64,000 nt of DNA from DATGKG01 sp963851325. Lineage in GTDB: Bacteria; Desulfobacterota; Binatia; Binatales; Binataceae. The notes under the pieces are model-generated. The model saw only the letters and a list, made by a program, of their open reading frames with translations, made no database searches and was not told where the DNA came from. Positions 43,871 to 52,779 of this stretch are shown here, piece by piece. The stretch's first letter is position 1; each line of letters opens with the position of its first letter. Location: NCBI GenBank assembly GCA_963851325.1, contig CAWKOR010000001.1, positions 2,232,001-2,296,000 of the forward strand, given 5' to 3'. A program made the translations under genes and the position numbers.

Positions 43871-44751
43871 CAGCCTCGTGCAGCGCCCTCTTTCGCGATT
43901 ATCGCAGGTTGGCTCGTGCCAGGCTCAATCGCACGATCGCGTAAGCGTCTTCGTTCGATCATTTTCGCGACTCTAAGCATCGAACGTCTTCGTGTGCGTT
44001 TTGAGAGACCGATTCTGTTCGCGTAGCTCGCGAAGACGCGCATCTTGTCAGTTCGCGATACTCCTGGAATTTCGAAATGTCCCAGTTGCACCAGGTTGCG
44101 CAGTCTATTTCGCTGGAGATCGACACTGGCGCGTGACGTCTTCCGGGTGCCCTCATGATCGATGAAAGTGATAGCGATTTCTCGATCGCCGGTTGCAAAG
44201 ACATTGTACGGGGTGAGATCTCCGTGGAGATAGCCACTTAGATGCAGTCTGGCTACTTCGGCGCCCAGCTTATGCAGAATCCGGCGGCGCAACACCAGGT
44301 CCGTACGATGCGATGGTTTCATCCATCGAGTCAGCATGAAGCCCGGCGCTTCGTTCATTACGACAACTTCATTGCCGTTTTCGGAATTCTCCCCGATGAG
44401 GAGAACCTGCGGCACGCCCAAACCGTCCCGACGTAAATCTTCCGAAATTTGTAGAACGTGCTCTGAGGGTTTCGCGCGGAATCTTGCCTTCGAGCGAGAG
44501 ATCAAGCCTTGTGGCGCCTCGAGTCGCTTTACGAAGATGGTCGTCGATTCGCCCTTCGTGCCCACCACACGCAACTTCCAGGTGGTCGCGTGGCGAGAGC
44601 GGCGAATTGGTGCGCGACTTTTGTTTTCCAGCGCCTCTACCACACAGTCAACGAGATCTTTTCGCACCGGCGAAGAAAGATTGCCGGCACTTGACCGAAT
44701 GATAAAGCTCCACCGGTTCCGCTCGAAATGATCGCCCAGCGCTCGAATCAT
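43870..44751 (-). CDS. lipopolysaccharide-kinase-like protein (Kdo/WaaP fold)
   Basis: 293 residues. Catalytic loop YLHGDLTPYNVF (HGDLxxxN) and FIDHEGT in place of the DFG/DFD metal motif; IFVKRLEAP carries the ATP-contacting Lys. Resembles WaaP/InaA-type kinases that phosphorylate LPS core sugars. FIDHEG is less usual than D-F-D, so activity should not be assumed. Overlaps GT9 upstream (ATGA) and GT2 downstream, so it belongs to the core operon. Confidence 0.75.
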   Translation of the reverse strand: MIRALGDHFERNRWSFIIRSSAGNLSSPVRKDLVDCVVEALENKSRAPIRRSRHATTWKLRVVGTKGESTTIFVKRLEAPQGLISRSKARFRAKPSEHVLQISEDLRRDGLGVPQVLLIGENSENGNEVVVMNEAPGFMLTRWMKPSHRTDLVLRRRILHKLGAEVARLHLSGYLHGDLTPYNVFATGDREIAITFIDHEGTRKTSRASVDLQRNRLRNLVQLGHFEIPGVSRTDKMRVFASYANRIGLSKRTRRRSMLRVAKMIERRRLRDRAIEPGTSQPAIIAKEGAARG

Positions 44752-45905
44752 CGCTGGACTCCGTCAACCGCAGCGATTGCCACGATCTCATCCTGCCGAC
44801 CCCGAATGGAACTGCGAGCGCGCTGCAACGCCTCGATAACAGTTTCGGGAGCGATCCGATGCATGCACTCGCGGCCGACCGGACAATGTCGCAGGTAACA
44901 GGGATGGCACGGGATGTCGCCAGTGATCGCAAGATCGTCGAAGCCCCACGGAGCCGAGCGCTTCGGCGAAGTAGATCCCCATAGCGACACGATGGGGCAT
45001 CCGACCGCCGCGGCAATATGCATCGGCCCGGAGTCAGGCCCGAACGCCGCCTCGCATTCAGAAAAAATCGCGACCAGATCCCGTAGCGACGTCTGACCTG
45101 CCAGGTTAAGCGCCTCGACCCCACCGAGTTCATGGACTACATCAATCGCCAACGCGGCTTCCTCAGGCCCGCCAAGCAGTACCGGGAACAGTGCGGGGCC
45201 AGCCCCATTGACGTTGCTCGGATTACAGGCCCCGCGAATGACCGCTGCGATCGATTTCGGAAAATAGATCCGGCTAGGCCATGACGAGCCGAGGATGACG
45301 CCCAGTCGTGGTCGCGGAGTATTCTTGAGAAGTTCCCGCGCGCGCTCGCGCTCCGCCGGCGAAGGTGAAAGACCGAACTCCATCGGCACCGGCGGCAGAC
45401 CCATGGCGTCGCCGAATGCCTGATACTGAAGCAACTTTAAACGCATCACCGGTTGCGGCTCGATTCGACGCGTCGAGAAGAGATGATTCAGTTCCTTGGT
45501 GTTTTCTCCGCTGAACCCAATGCGATCCTTCGCGCCCGAAACCAGCGAGATAATCCCGCTCTTGAGATGGCGCTGCAGATCGATCGCGAGCTCGAAACGC
45601 CCATCCCGCACCCGCTTCAGAAATGGCGCGAACGACCATGGTGCATGACGGCGATCGTAGAGAATCGTCTCGTCAAGCCACGGATGCCCTTCCAGAATCG
45701 GCGCCGATTTAGGTTCTATCGCCCATGCAATGTGCGCGTTTGGAAACCCGCGGCGGACTCTGCCAAGCAGCGGCAGCGCGCGGACCACATCGCCGATCGC
45801 ACCATTGAGGACAATCAGGATGCGCTTCGGATTCGCGGGCGGTTGGGCGGCCTGGTTGTTGGGCATATTGTCCATCGACACCGGTGCATGCTGACGTATC
45901 CCCAT
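44748..45905 (-). CDS. GT9 family glycosyltransferase (ADP-heptose:LPS heptosyltransferase-like)
   Basis: 385 residues. ILIVLNGAIGDVVRALPLLG, AIDLQRHLKSGI, ILGSSWPSRIYFP and FGPDSGPMHIAAAVGCPIVSLWG with KRSAPWG are the classic GT9 segments found in WaaC, WaaF and WaaQ. The exact heptose position cannot be assigned. A Cys-rich segment IPCHPCYLRHCPVGRECM near the C-terminus is typical of WaaF-like enzymes. First gene of the minus-strand operon leading to yicC, gmk and rel. The start may be later (Met at about 45875). Confidence 0.87.
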   Translation of the reverse strand: MGIRQHAPVSMDNMPNNQAAQPPANPKRILIVLNGAIGDVVRALPLLGRVRRGFPNAHIAWAIEPKSAPILEGHPWLDETILYDRRHAPWSFAPFLKRVRDGRFELAIDLQRHLKSGIISLVSGAKDRIGFSGENTKELNHLFSTRRIEPQPVMRLKLLQYQAFGDAMGLPPVPMEFGLSPSPAERERARELLKNTPRPRLGVILGSSWPSRIYFPKSIAAVIRGACNPSNVNGAGPALFPVLLGGPEEAALAIDVVHELGGVEALNLAGQTSLRDLVAIFSECEAAFGPDSGPMHIAAAVGCPIVSLWGSTSPKRSAPWGFDDLAITGDIPCHPCYLRHCPVGRECMHRIAPETVIEALQRARSSIRGRQDEIVAIAAVDGVQR

Positions 45906-45974
45906 TCAACGCGCGCCGTGACACGATGATAACGGTGCCGGAGCCCCCATAAAACCCCGTCCCGACACGCAATT

Positions 45975-46817
45975 TTAGCCCGCGATGAACTCTTTCAGGA
46001 CCTGGAAAAAGCGCTCAGGAGCGTCATTCACAATGCCGTGGCCGGTCGCAGGAAATCTCTCGAATCGCGCGAACTGCTTCGGCAGCGCCGCCGCGATATC
46101 CTCCGAATCCTCGACCGGCGTGATGGGATCGTCCTCGCCGCCTAGCACCAAGGTCGGGCATTTGATGCGCTCGAGGTCGGGAAGAAAATCGAACCTGGTC
46201 TGTTCGCGGCGCGGAAAGTCGACCACTACCTCCATATTCATCACGCTACGGGTAAACATCTCGGGACCGCGGCGATTGTGGTTGTAGAGCGGGATGCAGA
46301 CCCGGATGTAGTCGGCGATCGTATCGTTGCTGGGATTCTCCCAATAGTTCTTCGCCGCGTCGCGCGCTTCCTTGCCCCCGAGGCGTTCGAACACATCGAG
46401 CACTCTCGACAAGCGCCACTTCGCTGAGGTGGTACAGAGGATCAGTTTGCCGGGATGCTCAGGATGGCGGGTGCCGTACGCCATCGCGACGAAGCCACCG
46501 AAGGAAGTGCCCATCACGATTGGCTTTTCGATTTCGAGCGCCTCACAGAACGCGCGGACATCGTCCGCCCAGTTCGCCAGCGTCCATCGGTCAGGTGGCG
46601 TGCGGTCGCTGCGGCCATTGCTGCGATGGTCGAGATAAACTACCTGCGCGACTTCCGCCAGCGCGCTCATGTCGGGTTTGAAATTCGAATGATCGAAGCC
46701 GGGACCGCCGTGCAACAGCAACAGCGTAGGTCGCTCGCGCATGTTGGGGCCGTCGGGGACCAGTTTCGCGCCCTCGATGTCGAAGAACAGCCGTCCATCG
46801 CCAATCTGGATTCTCAT
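45975..46817 (-). CDS. alpha/beta hydrolase (proline iminopeptidase-like)
   Basis: 280 residues. Oxyanion-hole segment LLLHGGPGFDHS, nucleophile Ser in MGTSFGGFVAM, catalytic Asp near LGGEDDPITPV and His in ATGHGIVNDAPE. The HGGPG motif is shared by prolyl iminopeptidases and many small-molecule hydrolases; the substrate is unknown. It stands alone: the GT9 gene lies on one side and a divergent MarC gene on the other. Confidence 0.87.
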   Translation of the reverse strand: MRIQIGDGRLFFDIEGAKLVPDGPNMRERPTLLLLHGGPGFDHSNFKPDMSALAEVAQVVYLDHRSNGRSDRTPPDRWTLANWADDVRAFCEALEIEKPIVMGTSFGGFVAMAYGTRHPEHPGKLILCTTSAKWRLSRVLDVFERLGGKEARDAAKNYWENPSNDTIADYIRVCIPLYNHNRRGPEMFTRSVMNMEVVVDFPRREQTRFDFLPDLERIKCPTLVLGGEDDPITPVEDSEDIAAALPKQFARFERFPATGHGIVNDAPERFFQVLKEFIAG

Positions 46818-46895
46818 GATAAAACCTCCCGACCGATGCTGTTATCCTAGGTCTGGGCAGATTTGGCAATTCGATCGATCTAAGGCTTAACCACG

Positions 46896-47531
46896 ATGCA
46901 GGACTGGAGAACCAGCGCGGAGATCGCCACGGCGTTGTTTGTAATCGCCGATCCGATTGCCGCGATTCCAATCTTCATCACCTTGACCTCCGGCGAAACC
47001 GACGAGGAGCGCAAACGCACCGCGTCTGTCACCGCCGTGACCGTCGCGACGGTCCTCGTCAGCTCGATATTTCTCGGTCAGCCGTTGCTGCGCCTGTTCG
47101 GAATCAGCGTGGCATCTTTTCGGGTTGGGGGCGGAATCCTCATCCTGCTGATGGCGATCTCGATGCTGAACGCGCGCGTGAGCCGAACCCACAGCACTCC
47201 GGAGGAAGTGCAGGAGGGCTCCGAGAAGGAAGACCCTGCCGTAGTGCCGTTGGGCATACCGCTACTGGCGGGGCCTGGCGCGATCAGCACGATGATCATC
47301 TACGCGCATCAGGCGCAGGACCTGTACGACACTGTTTTTCTGGTCATCGCAGGTCTGTTTGTGGCATTTGCAGTGTGGATCGCGCTGCGTCTGGCCGATC
47401 CGATTCGTAAGCTGCTCGGTAAAACCGGCATCAACATCATCAGCCGGCTGCTCGGATTGGTTCTTGCCGCGGTCGCCGTGGAGTTCATCGCGGGTGGATT
47501 AGCACAACTGCTGCCCGGCCTCGTGAGGTAG
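46896..47531 (+). CDS. MarC family integral membrane protein
   Basis: 211 residues with six predicted membrane segments. FVIADPIAAIPIFITLT is the N-terminal family motif; GGGILILLMAISML and PLGIPLLAGPGAISTMI mark the second half. MarC (UPF0056) proteins resemble small transporters, and one archaeal relative transports neutral amino acids; the bacterial role is unsettled. Divergent from the hydrolase gene. Confidence 0.88.
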   Translation: MQDWRTSAEIATALFVIADPIAAIPIFITLTSGETDEERKRTASVTAVTVATVLVSSIFLGQPLLRLFGISVASFRVGGGILILLMAISMLNARVSRTHSTPEEVQEGSEKEDPAVVPLGIPLLAGPGAISTMIIYAHQAQDLYDTVFLVIAGLFVAFAVWIALRLADPIRKLLGKTGINIISRLLGLVLAAVAVEFIAGGLAQLLPGLVR

Positions 47532-47564
47532 CGGAGTGCCTCGCTCGATGTGTAGGTTGGGCGG

Positions 47565-48392
47565 ATGGAAAACCTGAGCGGAAAAGTTGCGGTCATCACC
47601 GGCGGAGCGAGCGGGATCGGATTCGCAACCGCAAAGGCTCTGGCGCGCAAAGGCGCGAAGCTCGTGCTGGCAGACATCGAAAAGGCCGCGCTCGACAAGG
47701 CGGTTAGCGAACTTTCATCGTCGGGCGCGAACGTCGAGGGCGTGATTTGCGATGTGGCCAATCTAGCATCAGTAGAGCATCTGGCCGATGCGGCGTTCTC
47801 GCGCATGGGCGCCGTGCACATCGTGTTTAACAATGCGGGTGTTGCGGTCGGCGGCCCTATCGCCGAGATGAAGCATTCCGATTGGGAGTGGATTATCAAG
47901 GTTGATTTGTGGGGACCGATTCACGGAGTCGAGGCCTTTCTCCCAAGAATGATTGAGCAACGCCAGGGCGGACACATACTGTTCACCGCGTCGTTTGCGG
48001 GACTGGTCCCGAACGAAGGCCTCGGACCATATTGCGTGGCGAAGTATGGAGTGGTGGCGCTTGCCGAAGTGCTGCGGCGCGAAATTCGCCAGCACGACAT
48101 AGGAGTTTCAGTGCTCTGTCCGATGCGGGTTGAGACCAACATCGGCACTTCGGAACGCAATCGAGCTGCTGACTTCGGTGGCGCGGAGGCCTCGCCGCAG
48201 GTCCAGCCGCAAGGCGCGGCGAATCTCAATCTTGCCGGCCGCGTCCTCCAGGTTGATGAGATCGCCGCGCAAGTCGTCGATGCAATCGTCGCCAACCGGC
48301 TCTACATTTTGCCGCACGACGAGAGCCGCGAATTTCTGCGCCGACGCTTCGATCGCATCGATCGTACTTTCGACGAGCAACGTTCGAAGTAA
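47565..48392 (+). CDS. short-chain dehydrogenase/reductase (classical SDR)
   Basis: 275 residues. Cofactor motif VITGGASGIGFATA, Asp in LVLADIEK (suggesting NAD preference), NNAGVAVGG, catalytic Ser in LFTASFAGLVP and YCVAKYG (YxxxK) are all present. Longer C-terminus than minimal SDRs. Starts 34 bases after marC and converges on the LLM gene with seven bases between stops. Substrate unknown. Confidence 0.9.
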   Translation: MENLSGKVAVITGGASGIGFATAKALARKGAKLVLADIEKAALDKAVSELSSSGANVEGVICDVANLASVEHLADAAFSRMGAVHIVFNNAGVAVGGPIAEMKHSDWEWIIKVDLWGPIHGVEAFLPRMIEQRQGGHILFTASFAGLVPNEGLGPYCVAKYGVVALAEVLRREIRQHDIGVSVLCPMRVETNIGTSERNRAADFGGAEASPQVQPQGAANLNLAGRVLQVDEIAAQVVDAIVANRLYILPHDESREFLRRRFDRIDRTFDEQRSK

Positions 48393-48399
48393 TCGGTCG

Positions 48400-49767
48400 C
48401 TATTCGAAGTTGAGGCCCAGCGGCGGGTTCTGTACCTGGCCGCCGCATGCCCGCGCGAGCTGAGGCTTCACTTCCTCGGCGAAGTACTGCATCTGATCCT
48501 CGACCTCGGTGCTGCTAAAGCCGCCGGTTTCGAACCAGGTGTTAAATGCGAAGTCCTCGTAACCGCAGCTCTCTTTGATCCGCATGATCGCCGAAGTCAC
48601 TTCTGATGCGGTCCCGAAGATCGCGATCTCTTTCTTCAGCAGCGTGTTCGCGTCGACCCGCTTGTCGAGTGCCAGCTTCTCTTCGTCAGCGTCCGCGAGC
48701 ACGGCCGCGAAACCGAACGGTCCGTAGTAATCCCATTGCAACTCGAGGGCCGCACGGAAACGATTGAGCTCGCGCTCGCGATCCATTCCGGGGAGCAACA
48801 AATGAATATAGCGGCCGGTCAACACGCCGCGACGCTTCTCGGCATCCCAACCAAACTTGAGCTTGCCGCGATTAAGCCGATCCGGCCAGCCTGCTTTTTC
48901 GGAGGTCTCATAGTAGAAATCGAGATTCTTTTTCAGACGCGAGTTCGGCTCCACGATGAAATATCCGTTGATGCCGCGCTCTGCCGCCCACCTTATCGAT
49001 CGCTCGGTCGTAAGCGGTTCCCACATTTGTGGATGCGGCCGCTGTAGTGGTTGCGGGAACACCTGTAGCTCCTTCAACACGGTCGACGATTGCATGACCG
49101 GATTGGGGCCGCCGTAGGGATCCGGACTGCCGATCTGCAACACGTCCTCGAGCTTGCGGCCGGCGGTGCCGCTCGAGAAATAAGCGATGGTCTGCTGATG
49201 GTTCCAGCGCGTGAATACGGGCGGAATCGTGAAGAATTGTCCATGATGTGAAAAAGACGGCTGCGTCCAGCACTTCAGGATGATTTCGTACGCTTCCTGG
49301 TAGTACGCGCGATTGCGCTCCTGATCCTGAATCGTGGCAAAAGGCCAGCCGAAGACCTCCGCCTCACGCGGTTGGTAGCCACGCCCGATTCCGAATTCCA
49401 GCCGCCCGCCGCTGAGCACATCCAGCATCGCGGCTTGCTCCGCGATCCGCACCGGATGCCACCAGGTCACGATATTCGCGGCCTGACCGAGACGAATCTG
49501 TTTGGTGCGCGACGCGATTGCCGTTTCAGCCAGGATTGGATTCGGACTGAACTCCGCACCCTCAGGCTGGAAGTGATGCTCGGTCATGAAGAAGTAGTTG
49601 AATCCGAGTTTGTCGGCGAGGATGCCTTGCCGAATCTGGCTCACCAGCGTGCGCTGACTCGATTCATGGACCTCGGCGAGGTTGCCGTCGTTGACGCATA
49701 CACCGCTGGGAGTTTTAAGGACCGGCAGATCGCTCGCGCCATTATGAAATACGCCGATTTCGATCAT
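48400..49767 (-). CDS. LLM class flavin-dependent oxidoreductase (bacterial luciferase-like)
   Basis: 455 residues. Luciferase-like TIM barrel using FMN or F420: FFMTEHHFQPEGAEFSPNP, IRLGQAANIVTWWHPVRIAEQ and SGGRLEFGIGRGYQPREAE are hallmark segments. Start ATG 49767 follows GGAGAAAG; an in-frame extension to 49830 is upstream sequence. It lies 19 bases downstream of the acyl-CoA synthetase gene on the same strand. A plausible monooxygenase of a catabolic pathway; substrate unknown. Confidence 0.9.
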   Translation of the reverse strand: MIEIGVFHNGASDLPVLKTPSGVCVNDGNLAEVHESSQRTLVSQIRQGILADKLGFNYFFMTEHHFQPEGAEFSPNPILAETAIASRTKQIRLGQAANIVTWWHPVRIAEQAAMLDVLSGGRLEFGIGRGYQPREAEVFGWPFATIQDQERNRAYYQEAYEIILKCWTQPSFSHHGQFFTIPPVFTRWNHQQTIAYFSSGTAGRKLEDVLQIGSPDPYGGPNPVMQSSTVLKELQVFPQPLQRPHPQMWEPLTTERSIRWAAERGINGYFIVEPNSRLKKNLDFYYETSEKAGWPDRLNRGKLKFGWDAEKRRGVLTGRYIHLLLPGMDRERELNRFRAALELQWDYYGPFGFAAVLADADEEKLALDKRVDANTLLKKEIAIFGTASEVTSAIMRIKESCGYEDFAFNTWFETGGFSSTEVEDQMQYFAEEVKPQLARACGGQVQNPPLGLNFE

Positions 49768-49786
49768 GACTTTCTCCGCAGAGTAG

Positions 49787-51448
49787 TTACTTCGAGGGCT
49801 TTTTTGCTTCTTCGCGGGCCCGTAGCTCACGCCGCATAATCTTGCCTGTCACCGTCGAGGGAAATTCGTCCATGAACTCGAACTCACGCGGCGCTTCATG
49901 CGCGGCGAGGCGCGTTTTTACATGTAGTTGGATTTCCCTGATCATCTCATCAGACGGCTTGAAGCCGGGCAGCAGCTTCACAAACGCCTTAATCGCCTGT
50001 CCCCGTTGCGGATCAGGCACTCCGATCACCGCGCACGACGCAACTGACTTGTGCTCCATGATTTTGGCTTCAATTTCCGAAGGACCGATGCGATACCCGG
50101 AGCTCTTGATAACGTCGTCGTTGCGCCCGGCGAAGTAGACGTAGCCCTCGTCGTCCATGTGGCCCAGATCGCCGGTCATGCACCATTCGCCCTTGAACTT
50201 GTCGCTCATCGCGGCAGGATTCTTCCAGTACTCGCGCATCACCACCGGAGAATCTCGTCGAATTGCAATCTCGCCACTCTCGCCGACCTTCAGCGGCACA
50301 CCATCAGGCGAAACGATCGTGACCTCGTGGCCCGGATACGGTTTGCCGAGCGGCTCAAGGCGAGCCTTCTCCACCGCGCTGCAAGTGCCGATGAAGTAGT
50401 TAGCCTCGGTCTGGCCGAAGCCCTGGTTGAACTCGACCTGCAATTCCTCATCGACCCATTTCGCGAGTTGAGGACTGACAGGCTCGGCGCCACTTACGAT
50501 GCATCGCAGCTTCAGGTCGCGGTATTTCTCACGCGGATTTTTGACTTCGCGCAAAACCTTAAGCGCGGTCGGGGGATACAGACCCACCGTGGCCCCATAC
50601 TTCTCCAGCAGCCGGAACGTCACATCCGGATCGAAGCGCGCCTTGCTGCGATAGGCCAGCACCGGGATCCCGTACGGCCAGATCGCCAGCAGGCCGTCGA
50701 GCAGGCCGCCCGCCCACGCCCAATCGGCCGGGCTATAATAGAGGTCGCCTTCGCGCAGGTAGTTGTAGGAATAGTCGATGCCGTTGTGGCCCAGTACGTA
50801 CCGCGCGACGTGCAACACTCCCTTGGGGTTGCCGGTGGTCCCCGAGGTGTACATCAGCAGCACCGGATCCTCGGCGCTCGATTTCTCCATCATGAAGGAC
50901 GACGCGCCCTTGTTCATCAGATCGTCGAAGCTTAGCCCACCTTTGGCGCCGTCGGTAACGATGACCTGCTTGAAGTTCGGAAGACTCTTGCGATCGACGG
51001 CGTCCATTTTCCCGACCGTCTCAGGCTCCATCAGGATCGCCTTCGCCGAACTGTTTTCGAGCCGGTACTGAAGCGCATCGGGCCCGAAAAGCTTCGAGAT
51101 CGGTAGCGCGATCGCGCCGAGTCGGTACAGCGCCATGTGCGCGATCGCCGTCTCGGGACGCTGCGGCGTATGCACCGCGACCACGTCGCCGCGATTGATG
51201 CCGATACCGCGCAGCGCGTTGGCGAAACGATTGCTGGCCTCGATCATCTGCGCGAAGGTGTAGCGCGCGGTGTGCCCTTCATCGTCTTCGTAGAGCAAGG
51301 CGACCTTGTCGCGAAGCTCGGTGTGCCGATCGAGGCAGTCGACCACCACACTATAGTCGGCCGGAATGTTCCACTTATGCCTCGCGCGGAGCTCGGCGAA
51401 CGACTTCGCCCCACGCACCGTATGTTCCTTGAGTCCAATCATCATCAA
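49787..51448 (-). CDS. acyl-CoA synthetase (AMP-forming, ANL family)
   Basis: 553 residues. Activates a carboxylic acid as acyl-AMP then CoA thioester. AMP-binding motif LLMYTSGTTGNPKGV, GFGQTEANYFIG, TGDLGHMDDEGYVYFAGRNDD and the C-terminal catalytic Lys in PSTVTGKIMRREL are intact. Resembles medium-chain or acetyl-CoA-type synthetases (ADWAWAGGLLDGL). It leads a minus-strand pair with the LLM oxidoreductase. Substrate not assignable. Confidence 0.92.
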   Translation of the reverse strand: MMMIGLKEHTVRGAKSFAELRARHKWNIPADYSVVVDCLDRHTELRDKVALLYEDDEGHTARYTFAQMIEASNRFANALRGIGINRGDVVAVHTPQRPETAIAHMALYRLGAIALPISKLFGPDALQYRLENSSAKAILMEPETVGKMDAVDRKSLPNFKQVIVTDGAKGGLSFDDLMNKGASSFMMEKSSAEDPVLLMYTSGTTGNPKGVLHVARYVLGHNGIDYSYNYLREGDLYYSPADWAWAGGLLDGLLAIWPYGIPVLAYRSKARFDPDVTFRLLEKYGATVGLYPPTALKVLREVKNPREKYRDLKLRCIVSGAEPVSPQLAKWVDEELQVEFNQGFGQTEANYFIGTCSAVEKARLEPLGKPYPGHEVTIVSPDGVPLKVGESGEIAIRRDSPVVMREYWKNPAAMSDKFKGEWCMTGDLGHMDDEGYVYFAGRNDDVIKSSGYRIGPSEIEAKIMEHKSVASCAVIGVPDPQRGQAIKAFVKLLPGFKPSDEMIREIQLHVKTRLAAHEAPREFEFMDEFPSTVTGKIMRRELRAREEAKKPSK

Positions 51449-51457
51449 AACTCTGCG

Positions 51458-51847
51458 CTAGTGAGAATGCTTCGGTTTGCGATTCGCCGCCGGTTTCTTC
51501 GGCGCCTCTCCCAGCGCGGCCTTACGCTCGTGGCGCATCGCCGCCTTGTCGTCGAATTCAGCTCCGCGTCCGAGTTTGTGCGCCGCCAGCCTGCTAGCGG
51601 AATAATCGTCCATCCCGCACAGCCGCGCGAAGGTCGGCAGCTTCAGATTCGTGACATCGACGTCGCGCGCCGCTGCGCGCTCCGATGCGGTTGCGATCGG
51701 TGCTCCGCCATGGATGGCGAACGTCGAAATAACCCGTGCGGATTTTGCACCGCAGCTTGGGCATCGCTGTAGCCTCTTCGATGCCCCGGCGCTCGCCAGA
51801 ACCTCGAAAATGTGCCCATCGCCGCATTGCCATTCGTAAATTGGCAT
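51458..51847 (-). CDS. FmdB-like zinc-ribbon protein with altered first knuckle
   Basis: 129 residues. MPIYEWQCGDGHIFEVL begins like FmdB, and QRCPSCGAKSARVIS is the second knuckle. The first knuckle has only one Cys (CGDGH); His may replace the missing ligand. The rest is a basic tail (KPAANRKPKHSH). Start ATG 51847; it lies four bases after the lactonase-like gene, so they are probably co-transcribed. Function unknown. Confidence 0.75.
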   Translation of the reverse strand: MPIYEWQCGDGHIFEVLASAGASKRLQRCPSCGAKSARVISTFAIHGGAPIATASERAAARDVDVTNLKLPTFARLCGMDDYSASRLAAHKLGRGAEFDDKAAMRHERKAALGEAPKKPAANRKPKHSH

Positions 51848-51851
51848 CGTG

Positions 51852-52628
51852 CTACTCGACCTTGTGCGGATACTCCTTCCAGTCTCGCGGATCGTGCGTG
51901 ATCCACATCGTCGCATCATGCATATCGCGGATCGCCTTGATGCGCTTGATCGAAATCACCGACTGGATCGGATCGGTATCCAGCGGCATGGTCGCCTCAG
52001 GACCTACCGCCTCGCGAACGTGCACGGTGTCGCCGGTCAGAAGGATTTTGCGACTGGGCAGGTTCACCAGCAGGGAGCATTCGCCGGGCGTGTGCCCGGG
52101 CGTGAGCAGGAATTGCAAACTCCCATCACCAAACAGGTCGAAGTCGCGATCGAGCTCGAGCCAGTCGTAGCCACGAGTCGGGATATAGTCATTCAGGATG
52201 AAGGCCCACCGCTTTTCGGCCTCCGGCCAATACGCGTAGCGGATTTCGTTCTTGCCCGCGAGAAATTTGGCTTTCGGGAAATAGGTCATGCCGCCGGCGT
52301 GGTCCAGATGCGCATGCGACAGGATGACGTATTTCACGTCCTCCGGTTTGTAACCAACATTCCTAATCTGTTGATCCAAAGTGTCGGACTTCTTCCACAC
52401 CAGCGGCAGATGCGCCGCCATCTCACCCCAGTAGCCCACCGCATCGTCGATGACCTTCGGGTTGCATCCAGTGTCGAACAGCACCAGGCCCTTTGGATGC
52501 TCAATCAGAAACGACGGGCAAGGCAAATCGATTACGGTGTTGTCCCCGCCCTGCATCAGCAGCGACATCGGCGCGGAGAGTTGCGCACCGGGAAGCGCCC
52601 ACATTTTTCGAGCTTTGGAGTCAGCCAT
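51852..52628 (-). CDS. metallo-beta-lactamase fold hydrolase, N-acyl homoserine lactonase-like
   Basis: 258 residues. Zinc-site motif SHAHLDHAGG (HxHxDH), His in LTPGHTPGECSL, Asp in LLTGDTVH and a late His in MWITHD. VLFDTGCNP near residue 50 and the overall order match the AttM/AiiA-type lactonase family. Lactone hydrolysis in quorum quenching or in catabolism are both possible; no luxI/luxR gene is seen here. Divergent from the amidohydrolase gene. Confidence 0.85.
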   Translation of the reverse strand: MADSKARKMWALPGAQLSAPMSLLMQGGDNTVIDLPCPSFLIEHPKGLVLFDTGCNPKVIDDAVGYWGEMAAHLPLVWKKSDTLDQQIRNVGYKPEDVKYVILSHAHLDHAGGMTYFPKAKFLAGKNEIRYAYWPEAEKRWAFILNDYIPTRGYDWLELDRDFDLFGDGSLQFLLTPGHTPGECSLLVNLPSRKILLTGDTVHVREAVGPEATMPLDTDPIQSVISIKRIKAIRDMHDATMWITHDPRDWKEYPHKVE

Positions 52629-52730
52629 CTCGCACCTCGCATTTCCGGCGTCATCGCCGGCGGATCTTCTATGTCATCTGCCACATCCACTAGCAGAAAG
52701 TCGAACGCCGTTTACCTACCGAACCGTCAA

Positions 52731-52759
52731 TTGACGAGGTTTGATGACCCCACTACACA
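52731..52759 (+). promoter_or_regulatory. candidate sigma-70 promoter of the amidohydrolase gene
   Basis: TTGACG (52731-52736), 17-base spacer, then TACACA (52754-52759). The start codon at 52780 with AGGAGA lies the right distance downstream. The -35 match is good, the -10 only moderate. Confidence 0.4.
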
Positions 52760-52779
52760 TGAGAGCAGGAGACCCTCAG

